Shown: positions 54,854-63,783, counted from the stretch's first letter. The stretch is DNA of 64,000 bases from Cauispirillum nitrogeniifigens (GCF_049800675.1 NZ_JBLOOT010000005.1:248001-312000); one strand, 5' to 3'. Notes: a model not told the origin generated them from the letters alone. Translations and numbers: made by a program.

Positions 54854-56503
54854 CTACTGCTGGCTCCCGTAGGCAAGGGCGTCGTGCGGGGCGGTGAGCC
54901 CCAGGGCGGGTTCAAGATCGGACAGGGTGAGGCGCTGGCGCTGGCCCTCCGCGCCGATGGGGCGGGGATGGTCCAGGCGGCAGTGGGCGCCACGGCTTTC
55001 GCGGCGGGCCGCGGCAAAGGCGGTGACAAGGCGGGCGACCAGCAGCAGGTTGCGGGCCTCCGCCCAGGCACGAACGTCGTCGCTTTCGGGGTCGCCTTCG
55101 GGCGCCGTGTCCAGGCGCTCGGCCAGGGCGGCGAGGTCGGCGGCGGCGGCGCGCAGGCCGGCGGCCTCTCGTACCAACCCGACGTGGCGGGCCATGATGC
55201 CGCGCAAGGTGGTCGTCAGGCCGTCCACGGCGACGGGGGCCGGGATGTCCACCGGCCGGGCGGCGGTGCGGTGCAGGCCGGCAGGCTCCGCCCCGCGCAG
55301 CCCCTGCCCCACGGCCGAGGCCGTGCGGCGGCCGACCACCACGGCTTCCAGCAGCGAGTTGCTGGCCAGCCGGTTGGCGCCGTGCAGGCCGGTGCAGGCA
55401 ACCTCGCCACAGGCATAGAGGCCGGGCAGGCTGGTGCGGCCATCGGCATCGGCGACCACGCCGCCCATGTGGTAGTGCGCGGCCGGCACCACCGGCACCG
55501 GCGCAGCCAGCGGATCGAGGCCGTGCGCCGCGCAGGTCGCCATGACCTGCGGGAAGGCGTCCACGCCCTTGGCCGCCAGGGCCGGGCGCAGGTCGAGGAA
55601 CACCGGCTGCCCGGCGGCCACCCGCAAGCCCACGGCGCGGGCCACCACGTCGCGCGGGGCGAGGTCGGCCAGCGGATGTTCGGCGGCCATGAACGCCGTG
55701 CCGGCGGCGTCGCGCAGGATGGCGCCGGCGCCGCGCAGGGCCTCGGTCAGCAGGGGGCGCTTGCCTTCGTCGGGGTTGCCGACGGCGAGGGCGGTGGGGT
55801 GGAACTGCATGAATTCCAGGTCGCCCAGCAGGGCACCGGCGCGGGCGGCCATGGCCAGGCCGTCGCCGGTGGCCTCCGCCGGGTTGGTGGTGTCGCGCCA
55901 CGCCATGCCGATGCCGCCGGTGGCCAGCACCACGGCGGCGCCGGTGATGTCCTCCCAGCCCTGCGGGCCGTGCACGGTGACGCCGCGCACCACGCCGTTC
56001 TCGACGATCAGGTCCACCGCCGTCAGGCCGGCCCGCACGCTGATGCTGGGACAGTCCAGCACGCGGCGGACCAGGGTTTCCGACAGCATCCGCCCGGTCT
56101 GGTCGCCGCCGGCATGGACGATGCGGTGGCGGCCGTGGGCGGCCTCGCGCCCCAGGCTCAGGGTGCCGTCGGCGGCGCGGTCGAAGGGCACGCCGTGGGC
56201 GGCCAGGGCGTCGATGGCGGTCGGCCCTTCGGCGGCCAGCAGGGCGGCCACGGCGCGGTCCACAAGGCCGGCGCCGGCCTCCACCGTGTCGGCGGCATGG
56301 TCGGCGGCGCTGTCCCCGGCCCCCACGGCGGCGGCAATGCCGCCCTGCGCCCAGGGGGTCGAGCCGCTGCCCAGTTCGGCGGTCTTGGTCACCAGGATGA
56401 CCGGGCGCGGCGCCAGGGCCAGGGCGCAGGACAGGCCGGCGGCCCCGGAGCCGACGACGATCACCGGGTCGGCGGTGTTGGTGTGCAGGGAAACGACGGA
56501 CAT
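54854..56503 (-). CDS. nadB: L-aspartate oxidase
   Basis: NadB oxidises L-aspartate to iminoaspartate with FAD, feeding quinolinate synthase. The 549-residue product has PVIVVGSGAAGLSCALAL (FAD loop, about 12-29), GSGSTPWAQGGIAAAVGAGDS (near 47-67), VVLATGGIGMAWRDTTNP and VVPAAHYHMGGVVADADGRT with the conserved substrate-binding region (near 335). Length and order fit the family. GGAGGAC precedes the ATG at 56503. It is second in nadABC. Confidence 0.96.
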   Translation of the reverse strand: MSVVSLHTNTADPVIVVGSGAAGLSCALALAPRPVILVTKTAELGSGSTPWAQGGIAAAVGAGDSAADHAADTVEAGAGLVDRAVAALLAAEGPTAIDALAAHGVPFDRAADGTLSLGREAAHGRHRIVHAGGDQTGRMLSETLVRRVLDCPSISVRAGLTAVDLIVENGVVRGVTVHGPQGWEDITGAAVVLATGGIGMAWRDTTNPAEATGDGLAMAARAGALLGDLEFMQFHPTALAVGNPDEGKRPLLTEALRGAGAILRDAAGTAFMAAEHPLADLAPRDVVARAVGLRVAAGQPVFLDLRPALAAKGVDAFPQVMATCAAHGLDPLAAPVPVVPAAHYHMGGVVADADGRTSLPGLYACGEVACTGLHGANRLASNSLLEAVVVGRRTASAVGQGLRGAEPAGLHRTAARPVDIPAPVAVDGLTTTLRGIMARHVGLVREAAGLRAAAADLAALAERLDTAPEGDPESDDVRAWAEARNLLLVARLVTAFAAARRESRGAHCRLDHPRPIGAEGQRQRLTLSDLEPALGLTAPHDALAYGSQQ

Positions 56504-56531
56504 GGGCCGTCCTCCGCTTGGGAACCCGTGT

Positions 56532-57560
56532 TTACTCGGCCGCCACCACGATGGGGGCGTTGCGCTTGACGGTGAGCATGCGTTCCACGGCCTGACGGGC
56601 GCGCGGAATGATCGCCGGGTCGATCTCCACCTTCGGCTCCAGGGTCTGGAGCGCCCGCAGGATGTTGTCCAGCGTGATGCGCTTCATGTGCGGGCACATG
56701 TGGCAGGTGCGCACGAACTCGGTCTTCGGCGCCTGGGCGATCAGGTTGTCGCCCATGGAGCATTCGGTGACCAGCAGCACGCGCTTGGGCGCGGCCTCGG
56801 CCACGAAGTCGGCCATCTGCGCCGTGGAGCCGGCGAAGTCGGCGGCGGCGATGACCTCCTCCGGGCATTCCGGGTGGGCGATGACGGTGATGTCGCCGTC
56901 ATAGCTGGCGCGGATGTCGGCGATGTCGGCGGCGGTGTACTGCTCGTGCACCTCGCAGGCGCCGTCATAGGCGATGATCTTGACCTTGGTCTTGGACTGC
57001 ACATAGGCCGCCAGGTAGCGGTCGGGCGCCATGATGACCTGCGGCACGCCCAGGCTTTCGACCACCTCCACCGCGTTGCCGGAGGTGCAGCAGATGTCGG
57101 CCTCGGCCTTCACCTCGGCGGAGGTGTTGACGTAGACGACGATTGGCACGCCCGGATACTTGGCGCGCAGAGCCTTCATGTCCTCGGCCGTGATCGACTC
57201 GGACAGCGAGCAGCCGGCCGCCATGTCGGGCATCAGGACGGTCTTTTCCGGGCTGAGGACCTTGGCCGTCTCGGCCATGAAATGCACGCCGGCCATGACG
57301 ATGACCTCGGCATCCGTCTCCGCGCCCTTGCGGGCCAGGGCCAGCGAGTCGCCGACCACGTCGGCGACGCCGTGGAAGATCTCCGGCCGCATGTAGTTGT
57401 GGGCCAGGATGACGGCGTTGCGCTCGCGCTTCAGGCGGTTGATCTCGTCGATGACGGGGGCCAGCAGCGGCCACTCCACGGCGGTCACGCTGGCGCGCAC
57501 CTTGTCGAAGATGGGCGCGGTGCGCTCGGCGACGGCGGGCGTGTAGGTCAGCTCGGTCAT
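56532..57560 (-). CDS. nadA: quinolinate synthase A
   Basis: NadA condenses iminoaspartate with dihydroxyacetone phosphate using an oxygen-sensitive [4Fe-4S] cluster. The 342-residue product has AVILAHNYMRPEI (about 52-64), VMAGVHFMAETAKVLSPEKTVLMPDM (near 95-120), DICCTSGNAVEVV (near 155), HPECPEEVI (near 212) and CHMCPHMK (near 290), providing the cluster cysteines. ATG 57560 follows AGGGGATC. It opens the nadABC operon and lies behind a pair of palindromes at 57625-57663. Confidence 0.97.
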   Translation of the reverse strand: MTELTYTPAVAERTAPIFDKVRASVTAVEWPLLAPVIDEINRLKRERNAVILAHNYMRPEIFHGVADVVGDSLALARKGAETDAEVIVMAGVHFMAETAKVLSPEKTVLMPDMAAGCSLSESITAEDMKALRAKYPGVPIVVYVNTSAEVKAEADICCTSGNAVEVVESLGVPQVIMAPDRYLAAYVQSKTKVKIIAYDGACEVHEQYTAADIADIRASYDGDITVIAHPECPEEVIAAADFAGSTAQMADFVAEAAPKRVLLVTECSMGDNLIAQAPKTEFVRTCHMCPHMKRITLDNILRALQTLEPKVEIDPAIIPRARQAVERMLTVKRNAPIVVAAE

Positions 57561-57624
57561 GCGTGATCCCCTGGGAAAAGGATGACGGGTCCGGGATTTA
57601 TGCTCAGGCGGAGGGTGGTTTTTG

Positions 57625-57663
57625 TGCTCTGTCTGAGCATATTGTTAATGCTCTTATAGAGCA
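57625..57663 (-). promoter_or_regulatory. two palindromic operator candidates upstream of nadABC
   Basis: TGCTC-N5-GAGCA occurs at 57625-57639 and again at 57649-57663, centres 24 bp apart. The second copy is palindromic over TGCTCT-TAT-AGAGCA. A loose half site TGCTCA lies at 57601. The patch is AT-rich. On the minus strand a TTGTGC-N17-AATATG promoter-like pair (57666 to 57638) spans both. An NAD-responsive repressor of the NadQ kind is the natural candidate, but I cannot confirm its motif. Confidence 0.7.
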
Positions 57664-57781
57664 CAAACCGCGCCGCCGCAAGGCCGGAGTCACGGCGCCG
57701 CCAAGGATCATTTGAAAATGCCGGGCGAAGGCCCCACCATGGCGATGGTTTCACCCCCCCCCTGCCCGGAGAACGCCCCGC

Positions 57782-58144
57782 ATGGAACAGCCCCCGCTTC
57801 CCAGCACCGCCGAGGATGAGCGCGTCCGCACCATGGTCCTGGTGAGCTATGTCCTGATGGGCGTCGGCCTGTTCGTGGGCATCACGTCCCTGGTCGCCGT
57901 CATCATCTGCCACCTCAAGCGCGAGGAGGCCACGGCGACCATCTACGAAAGCCACTACACCTGGCTCATCCGCACCTTCTGGTGGAGCCTGCTGGGCTTC
58001 GTGGTGGCCGCCGTCACCATGTGGATCGGCGTCGGCCTGCTGGTCTACGGGGTGGTGTGGGTGTGGGTGCTCTACCGCGTGATCAAGGGCTTCCTGGCCT
58101 TCAACGACCGCCGGCCCATCCCCGACGCGCAGGCGTGGGTGTAG
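57782..58144 (+). CDS. small membrane protein, DUF4870-like
   Basis: The 120-residue product starts MEQPPLPSTAEDERVRTMVLVSYVLMG and has two to three hydrophobic segments (about 18-42, 65-85 and 86-103), with a C-terminal VLYRVIKGFLAFNDRRPIPDA. This resembles DUF4870-type proteins (small membrane proteins with a YRVIKG-like motif). The function is unknown. It is divergent from nadABC, with the operator-like region between. Confidence 0.8.
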   Translation: MEQPPLPSTAEDERVRTMVLVSYVLMGVGLFVGITSLVAVIICHLKREEATATIYESHYTWLIRTFWWSLLGFVVAAVTMWIGVGLLVYGVVWVWVLYRVIKGFLAFNDRRPIPDAQAWV

Positions 58145-58198
58145 GCGCGCAGGAAGCCGAAGCAACAGCGGCGGGCGGAGCATCCCGCTCCGGCCGCG

Positions 58199-58687
58199 TC
58201 AGGCCTTGGCGTTGTGCGGATTGGGCGGGGCGTGGAACACCGGCTTGGCGCGGGTCGGCCCCTTGTGGTGGACGCCGCCGGTGAGCATGATCGTCTCCTG
58301 GAGGCGCTGGTAGGCCTTGCGCCACTCGTCCTCGGCCCCCAGGGAGCAGGCCTTGGAGTAGTACTTGCGGGCGTCGGCCAGCTTCACGCCGCGCTCCTGC
58401 ATGTTCTCCTCGGCGGCGAGGCGCGCGGCCTCGTGCAGGATCTTGTCGGCGGTGCGCATGTTGGCGTTGCATTGCAGCCGCCGCGCCGCCTTGAACGCCT
58501 TCTGGTTGAAGTCGAAGGGCAGGTACTTATCGTCCTTGCAGCGGGTCTTGACCATCTCGGCCAGACGCTCCGCGTCCTCGGGACTGGCAGCCTGCATCTT
58601 GTGGAGAAGGTCGGTCACCAGCCGCTTGGACTGGGCGATCATGGCTTCCTTCTGAAGCTCCGCGTCGCTCTTGCCGAATCCGAACAT
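58199..58687 (-). CDS. cytosolic protein of unknown function
   Basis: The 162-residue product from ATG 58687 (behind GGGAGGCGGCC) starts MFGFGKSDAELQKEAM, is helix-rich and charged, and has three Cys (TRCKDD, LQCNANM and KACSLG). RTADKILHEAARLAAEE and ARKYYSKACSLGAEDEWRKAYQRLQE suggest a helical-repeat fold. No named family is recognised. The N-terminal FGFGK is common in small phage-shock or associated proteins but is not diagnostic. Confidence 0.7.
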   Translation of the reverse strand: MFGFGKSDAELQKEAMIAQSKRLVTDLLHKMQAASPEDAERLAEMVKTRCKDDKYLPFDFNQKAFKAARRLQCNANMRTADKILHEAARLAAEENMQERGVKLADARKYYSKACSLGAEDEWRKAYQRLQETIMLTGGVHHKGPTRAKPVFHAPPNPHNAKA

Positions 58688-58812
58688 GGCCGCCTCCCGC
58701 CCGTTCGTGGCGCTTGGGGCATTTTGCCCGCGCTTCACGTTCGGACTATCCTACCCGACAAAGGGCGTAGGTTCAACGACGGTGGGGTCTTACGCCAGCG
58801 GGCGGGGCCTGT

Positions 58813-59166
58813 TCAGCCGAAGAACTGCGCGTAGCGATCAGCCTTGAAGCCGATCTCCAGACGGTCGCCGGCCTCCAGGACGGGGCGCTTGATCATGGAC
58901 GGCTGGGCGAGCATCAGGGCGATGGCCTTGTCCTGGTCGAGGCCCTGGCGCGCCTCCTCGGGCAGCTTGCGGAAGGTGGTCCCGGCCCGGTTGAGCACCA
59001 CATCCCACCCGGCGGCGGCGCACCAGCGCTCCAGCATGTCGCGGGTCACGCCCTGGGTCTTGTAGTCGTGGAAGGTATAGGCGACGCCATGAGCGTCCAG
59101 CCACACGCGGGCCTTCTTCATGGTGTCGCAGGCCTTGATGCCGTGCAGGGTGGGGGTGGTGGGCAC
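58813..59166 (-). CDS. ArsC/Spx family protein (YffB-like)
   Basis: The 117-residue product has a thioredoxin-like fold start, TLHGIKACDTMKKARVWLDAHGVAYTFHDYKTQGV, with a single active-site-like Cys near residue 13, and SMIKRPVLEAGDRLEIGF near 90-107, as in the YffB subgroup. True arsenate reduction needs further residues not evident here, so a glutathione-linked reductase or Spx-like role is more probable. It is often mislabelled arsenate reductase. Confidence 0.9.
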   Translation of the reverse strand: MPTTPTLHGIKACDTMKKARVWLDAHGVAYTFHDYKTQGVTRDMLERWCAAAGWDVVLNRAGTTFRKLPEEARQGLDQDKAIALMLAQPSMIKRPVLEAGDRLEIGFKADRYAQFFG

Positions 59167-59231
59167 GGGGGGGCTCCTGTTGCGCGGGACAGGTGATCAT
59201 CCTACCATCATCGGGAAATGGAGGCGAAGCC

Positions 59232-59597
59232 ATGGCCATCACGAGCAAGCTGACCAGTCAGGCACAGGCCGTCGTCCCCCCGGCGGTGCGTGCGCACCTG
59301 GGCGTCGGCCCAGGGGACGAAGTCGAATACGACCTGAAGGACGGCTTCGTCATCCTGCGGCGCAAGGAGCCGACCCGCCCGGCCGGCGACGACCCGTTCG
59401 CGACATTCGGCGAATGGTCCTCGGCAGCGGACGCGGCGGCCTATGACGACCCCAGCCTGAACGGCGCCGACGTGCCTTCTCAAGTGGAGCCGGCTACAAA
59501 AGGGGCCATCTTGGCAAAATTGCGAAGCTCCCCGCTGGGGGACAGCGGCTTCGACATTGAGCGTCCGCACGAAAAGGGCCGTTCCACCGACATCTGA
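59232..59597 (+). CDS. AbrB/MazE-type antitoxin-like protein without adjacent toxin
   Basis: The product from ATG 59232 (behind GGAGGCGAAG) begins AITSKLTSQAQAVVPPAVRAHLGVGPGDEVEYDLKDGFVILRR, the swapped-hairpin AbrB DNA-binding domain of PrlF/MazE-like antitoxins (about 2-45). At 121 residues it is longer than typical antitoxins, which end soon after a FATFGEWSSAADAAAY-like segment (about 58-73). The extra ~45 residues end ERPHEKGRSTDI. No toxin gene (PIN, YhaV, MazF) follows before guaA on the other strand. Confidence 0.85.
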   Translation: MAITSKLTSQAQAVVPPAVRAHLGVGPGDEVEYDLKDGFVILRRKEPTRPAGDDPFATFGEWSSAADAAAYDDPSLNGADVPSQVEPATKGAILAKLRSSPLGDSGFDIERPHEKGRSTDI

Positions 59598-59617
59598 GAC
59601 AGACGACTCACCGGGGT

Positions 59618-59638
59618 CCAGGGGCCACTGGCCCCTGG
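59618..59638. terminator. hairpin between the antitoxin gene and guaA
   Basis: CCAGGGGCC (59618-59626), ACT loop, GGCCCCTGG (59630-59638), a 9-bp perfect stem between two convergent genes. There is no T-tract on either strand, so termination may be inefficient or factor dependent. Confidence 0.5.
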
Positions 59639-59668
59639 CGGGGGCGGGCGGCGCCCGCGCTTACCCCC

Positions 59669-61222
59669 TTACTCCCACTCGATCGTCCCCGGCGGCTTGC
59701 TGGTGATGTCGTAGACCACCCGGTTGACCCCGCGCACTTCGTTCACAATCCTGTTCGCCACGCGGGACAGGAACTCGTGGTCGAAGTGGTAGTAGTCGGC
59801 GGTCATGCCGTCGGTGGAGGTCACGGCGCGCAGGGCGAGCGCGTATTCATAGGTGCGGTTGTCGCCCATGACGCCGACGGTCTGCACCGGCAGCAGCACC
59901 GCGAAGGCCTGCCAGATGGCGTCGTAGAGGCCGGCGTTGCGGATTTCTTCCAGGTAGATGCTGTCGGCCTTGCGCAGGATGTCGGCCTTTTCGCGGGTGA
60001 TCGGCTGGCCGGGGATGCGGATGGCCAGGCCCGGTCCGGGGAACGGGTGGCGGCCGACCATTTCCTCGGGCAGGCCCAGTTCGCGCCCCAATGCCCGGAC
60101 CTCGTCCTTGAACAGTTCGCGCAGGGGCTCGACGAGCTTCATGTTCATGCGCTCGGGCAGGCCGCCGACGTTGTGGTGCGACTTGATGGTCACCGACGGG
60201 CCGCCGGTGAAGGACACCGACTCGATGACGTCGGGGTACAGCGTGCCCTGGGCCAGGAAGTCGGCGCCGCCGATCTTGCGGGCCTCGGCCTCGAAGACGT
60301 CGATGAAAGTCTTGCCGATGATCTTGCGCTTTTCCTCGGGGTCGGTCTTGTTGGCCAGCAGGCCGAGGAACAGGTCCGAGGCGTCGACGTGCACCAGATT
60401 GATGTTGAAGCGGTTGCGGAACACCTCGACGACCTGATCGGCCTCGCCGGAGCGCATCAGGCCGTGGTCGACGAACACGCAGGTAAGCTGGTCGCCGATA
60501 GCCTCGTGCACCAGCGCGGCGACGACGGAGCTGTCGACGCCGCCCGACAGGCCGCAGATCACCTTGCCGCCGCCGACCTGGGCGCGGATCTTGGCGATCT
60601 CCCCCTCGCGGAAAGCGGCCATGGTCCAGTCGCCCGCACAGCCACAGACGCGCTTGGTGAAGGCTTCCAGCAGGGCGTGGCCGTGCGGAGTATGGACGAC
60701 CTCGGGGTGGAACTGCACGCCGTAGAACTTGCGGGCCTCGTCGGCGATGGCGGCAAACGGCGCGCCCTCGGACTGGGCGACGACGGTGAAGCCGTCGGGC
60801 AGCGCGGTGACGCGGTCGCCGTGGCTCATCCACACCTGCTCGCGGGCGCCGGGGGTCCAGGTGCCCTGGAACAAGGCGCAGTCGGCCTTGACGTCGACGA
60901 AGGCGCGGCCGAACTCGCGGTGGTCGGAGCCTTCGACCTTGCCGCCGAGTTGGGCAACCATGGTCTGCTGGCCGTAGCAGATGCCCATCACCGGCAGGCC
61001 CATGGAGAACAGCTCCTGCGGCGCGCGCGGGGTGTCGGTGCCGGTCACCGAGGCCGGGCCGCCCGACAGGATGACGCCCTTGGGATCGAAGGCGCGGATG
61101 GACGCCTCGGTCACCTTGTTGAAGGGGTGGATCTCGCAGTACACGCCGCTCTCGCGCACCCGGCGCGCGATGAGCTGGGTGACCTGGGAGCCGAAGTCGA
61201 CGATCAGGATGCGGTCGGTCAT
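59669..61222 (-). CDS. guaA: GMP synthase (glutamine-hydrolysing)
   Basis: GuaA aminates XMP to GMP. The 517-residue product has the class I amidotransferase domain (GICYGQQT with catalytic Cys near 80, and GVQFHPEVVHTP with His/Glu near 165), the ATP-pyrophosphatase loop GLSGGVDSSVVAAL (near 220) and the C-terminal dimer domain ending YDITSKPPGTIEWE, which is the invariant end. ATG 61222 starts MTDRILIVDFGSQVTQLIARRV. Length matches the family. Confidence 0.98.
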   Translation of the reverse strand: MTDRILIVDFGSQVTQLIARRVRESGVYCEIHPFNKVTEASIRAFDPKGVILSGGPASVTGTDTPRAPQELFSMGLPVMGICYGQQTMVAQLGGKVEGSDHREFGRAFVDVKADCALFQGTWTPGAREQVWMSHGDRVTALPDGFTVVAQSEGAPFAAIADEARKFYGVQFHPEVVHTPHGHALLEAFTKRVCGCAGDWTMAAFREGEIAKIRAQVGGGKVICGLSGGVDSSVVAALVHEAIGDQLTCVFVDHGLMRSGEADQVVEVFRNRFNINLVHVDASDLFLGLLANKTDPEEKRKIIGKTFIDVFEAEARKIGGADFLAQGTLYPDVIESVSFTGGPSVTIKSHHNVGGLPERMNMKLVEPLRELFKDEVRALGRELGLPEEMVGRHPFPGPGLAIRIPGQPITREKADILRKADSIYLEEIRNAGLYDAIWQAFAVLLPVQTVGVMGDNRTYEYALALRAVTSTDGMTADYYHFDHEFLSRVANRIVNEVRGVNRVVYDITSKPPGTIEWE

Positions 61223-61375
61223 GGGCTGGGGCGCCTTCGATGCGGTGAAGGCCCCGGACATTAGCGCAAGGGGGGCGCGGGCGGAAGGATTAATGGTCGT
61301 CCGCGCCGGCTTGCGGCGCCTGGTGGCCGGGAGTAGCCTGAACGCCGCTTTCAACCCGTGTTCCGAGGCGGTGCC

Positions 61376-62308
61376 GTGGCCCCTTCCCCCTCCCCCGATG
61401 CCGCCCTGACACCGGGGCTTGTTCACCGCCTGTGGCGGGCCGGCGCCGTGCCGCCCGGCCGCTATGCCGAGGCGCTGGACATGGCCCGCGACGATGCCGC
61501 TTGGGCGCTGTGGGGGCGCCGCCTGCTGCTGGCCGTGGCGATGGGCCAGATCCTGGCGGCGGTGGTGTTCTTCTTCGCCTGGAACTGGGCCGACCTGCCG
61601 GGGCTGGTGAAGATCGCCCTGACCCTGGGCCTGACGGTGGCCTGCGCCCTGGCCTCCCGCCTGCGGCTGCGCGAGGCGGCGCGGCACGCGCTGCTGTTCG
61701 CCGCCGCCCTGCTGGTGGGCGTGACGCTGGCGGTCTACGGCCAGCACTTCCAGACCGGCGCCGATGCCTGGCAGTTGTTCGCCGGCTGGGCCGCCCTGCT
61801 GGTGCCGTGGGCGGCGACGCGCCGCAGCCCGGCGCTGTGGACCCTGTGGCTGGTGGTGGCGGAAGTCGCGCTGGGGTTCTTCCTGGACACCCTCGCCCCC
61901 GACGCGCTGCCGGTCGTCCTCCTGGCGCTGCTGCCGGCGCTGGCCGTGGTGGCCCATGACCTCGCCCCGGCGCAGGTTCCGCGCTGGATGGGCCTGATCG
62001 GGCTGACCGTCGTGCTGGCCCTCAGCGCCCCCCTCACGGTGCAGGCGGTGAGCCTCGCGGAGGACGGCATGGCATGGCGCTGGAGCGGGCCGCTGGTGCT
62101 GGCGGCGGCGACGGCGTACACCATGCTGCGCCTGTGGCAGGCGCAGCGCGACGTGGCGGCCCTGAGCCTGGCGGCCATGGCCGTGTGCGGTGCGCTGTCG
62201 GCCATCGTGATGATAGAAATCGACGAGTGGTTCCTCGGCAGCCTGGTGACGGCGGCGCTGTTCGCCGGGGCCGCCCAGGGCATCAACAGCCTGAGGACCC
62301 GGACATGA
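61376..62308 (+). CDS. DUF2157 multi-pass membrane protein
   Basis: The product (310 residues from GTG 61376, with GTG 61358 as the alternative) has a cytosolic start with LVHRLWRAGAVPPGRYAEALDMARDDAAW (DUF2157 N-terminal helix, about 14-42) and eight or more membrane helices from about residue 50 on, opening MGQILAAVVFFFAWNWADLPG. DUF2157 proteins are of unknown function. It overlaps the next gene by ATGA and forms a triad with it and the one after. Confidence 0.88.
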   Translation: MAPSPSPDAALTPGLVHRLWRAGAVPPGRYAEALDMARDDAAWALWGRRLLLAVAMGQILAAVVFFFAWNWADLPGLVKIALTLGLTVACALASRLRLREAARHALLFAAALLVGVTLAVYGQHFQTGADAWQLFAGWAALLVPWAATRRSPALWTLWLVVAEVALGFFLDTLAPDALPVVLLALLPALAVVAHDLAPAQVPRWMGLIGLTVVLALSAPLTVQAVSLAEDGMAWRWSGPLVLAAATAYTMLRLWQAQRDVAALSLAAMAVCGALSAIVMIEIDEWFLGSLVTAALFAGAAQGINSLRTRT

Positions 62309-63285
62309 GACGCGGCGCCCTTCCCCTGCAAGCGGTGGTGGATCGCTTCGGCACCCCCCTGCCCGACCTGCCGCAGGACGATACGCCACCGTGGTCCGCC
62401 CTGGCCCTGGCGACCTTCGGGGCGCTGCTGGCGGGGGCGGCCCTGGTCATCGCCGTGGCGTCGATGTTCGCGGCGTTCGATCTGGAGGCGCGCGAGGGCT
62501 GCTTCCTCGGCGGATTGCTGGCGCTGGGCGGCGGCATCGTGCTGAGCCGCGCCCATGGCTCCGTCTTCGTGCGGCAGTTCGCCCTGACCGGCGGGGTTGC
62601 CGGGCACGCCCTGCTGACCACCGCCGTGGTCATTACCTTTGCCGAGGTCAATGCCGAGTCCCTGGTGCCGGCCGCCGTGGCGGCCTGGGTGGTGGCAGGG
62701 ATGAGCTGGCCGCTGATGCGCGACACCGGCACGTACCGCTTCGTGACGGCCGGGGCGGCGATGGCACTGACCGCCTGGGCGATGCTCGACCAGACGCGCT
62801 TCGGCCCGCTGGCGCTGGCGGCGCTGACCGTGCCGCTGAGCCTGTGGCTGCTGCTGGCGCCGCCGCGCCGGATGGACCTGCGCACGGCGGCCATCGCCGT
62901 GCTGCTGGTGCCGCTGCCGTTGCTCGGCGTGCCGGCCGGGCATGACGTGCAGGCGCTGAGCGCGGCGCCCTACGCCGCCGGAGCGCTGTGGCTGCTGTGG
63001 CCGGTGCTGCGCGGCCATGCCGGGCGCATGGCCGTGGGCGGCGGCGGGCTGGTCGCCCTGACCGCCCTGCTGCCCGGCGCGGCGGCGGCGCTGATGCTGC
63101 TGGCCCTGGCGTGGCGGGTGGGCAGCCGCGTGCTGGCGGGCCTCGGCGTGGCCGCGCTGCTGGGCTTCGTGGTGCACTTCTACTACGCCATGGAGGTCAC
63201 GCTGCTGCTCAAGTCCGGCCTGTTGCTGGCCGGCGGCGTGGTGACGCTGGGCCTGTGGGCGGCATCGCGGAGGGCAGCGGCATGA
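62305..63285 (+). CDS. DUF4401-like multi-pass membrane protein
   Basis: The 326-residue product has about ten membrane helices and starts MRRGALPLQAVVDRFGTPLP, typical of the DUF4401 partner of DUF2157. Sequence between helices is short and Arg-rich. ATG 62305 overlaps the DUF2157 stop and its own stop overlaps the GDYXXLXY start, so the three are made together. Function is unknown. A membrane complex is likely. Confidence 0.85.
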   Translation: MRRGALPLQAVVDRFGTPLPDLPQDDTPPWSALALATFGALLAGAALVIAVASMFAAFDLEAREGCFLGGLLALGGGIVLSRAHGSVFVRQFALTGGVAGHALLTTAVVITFAEVNAESLVPAAVAAWVVAGMSWPLMRDTGTYRFVTAGAAMALTAWAMLDQTRFGPLALAALTVPLSLWLLLAPPRRMDLRTAAIAVLLVPLPLLGVPAGHDVQALSAAPYAAGALWLLWPVLRGHAGRMAVGGGGLVALTALLPGAAAALMLLALAWRVGSRVLAGLGVAALLGFVVHFYYAMEVTLLLKSGLLLAGGVVTLGLWAASRRAAA

Positions 63286-63740
63286 TCGCGCGCATGGGAT
63301 TCTGGCTGGGGCTGGCGCTGATCGTCGGCACGGTCGGCTGGCAGACCTGGAGCAAGCAGGCCATCCTCGACCACGGCCGGGAGATGCTGCTGCCGCTGGC
63401 GCCGGTGGACCCGCGCAGCCTGATGCAGGGCGACTACATGGACCTGCGCTACGCCGACATCCTGCCCGAGGACATCGACGAAGACACCCTGCCGCGCCGG
63501 GGCGTTCTGGTGGTCACGCTGACCGATGCCGGCGAGGCCCGCGCCCGCCGCCTGCACCAGGGCGAGTCCCTGGCCGCCGGGGAATACCTGCTGGCCTACC
63601 ACACGAGCCACGGTCGTCTGGCCTTCGCCGCCGAAAGCTTCCTGTTCCAGGAAGGCACGGCGGACAAATACGAGGACGCCACCCACGGCCTGCTGAAGGT
63701 GGCGGAAGACGGAACGGCGTTGCTGAGCGGTTTGCGGTAG
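63282..63740 (+). CDS. GDYXXLXY-motif protein
   Basis: The 152-residue product has one N-terminal membrane helix (about 5-22) and the motif QGDYMDLRYAD (GDYMDLRY near 50-57) that names the family. The rest is a probable periplasmic beta-rich domain (RGVLVVTLTDAGEARARRLHQ...YLLAYHTSHGRLAFAAESFLFQEG). It is usually found with DUF2157/DUF4401 genes, as here. The role is not established. Confidence 0.93.
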   Translation: MIARMGFWLGLALIVGTVGWQTWSKQAILDHGREMLLPLAPVDPRSLMQGDYMDLRYADILPEDIDEDTLPRRGVLVVTLTDAGEARARRLHQGESLAAGEYLLAYHTSHGRLAFAAESFLFQEGTADKYEDATHGLLKVAEDGTALLSGLR

Positions 63741-63783
63741 GCGCCGGGCCGCCCTCTCCGGCACACCGGCTTGCCCGCCCCGT

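Noticed and set aside
52511..56569. Very long plus-strand open frame (over 1300 codons) opposite the barrel gene, nadC and nadB
   Set aside because: It is antisense to three well-supported genes and its product is repetitive Gly/His/Arg/Ala sequence without any recognisable domain.
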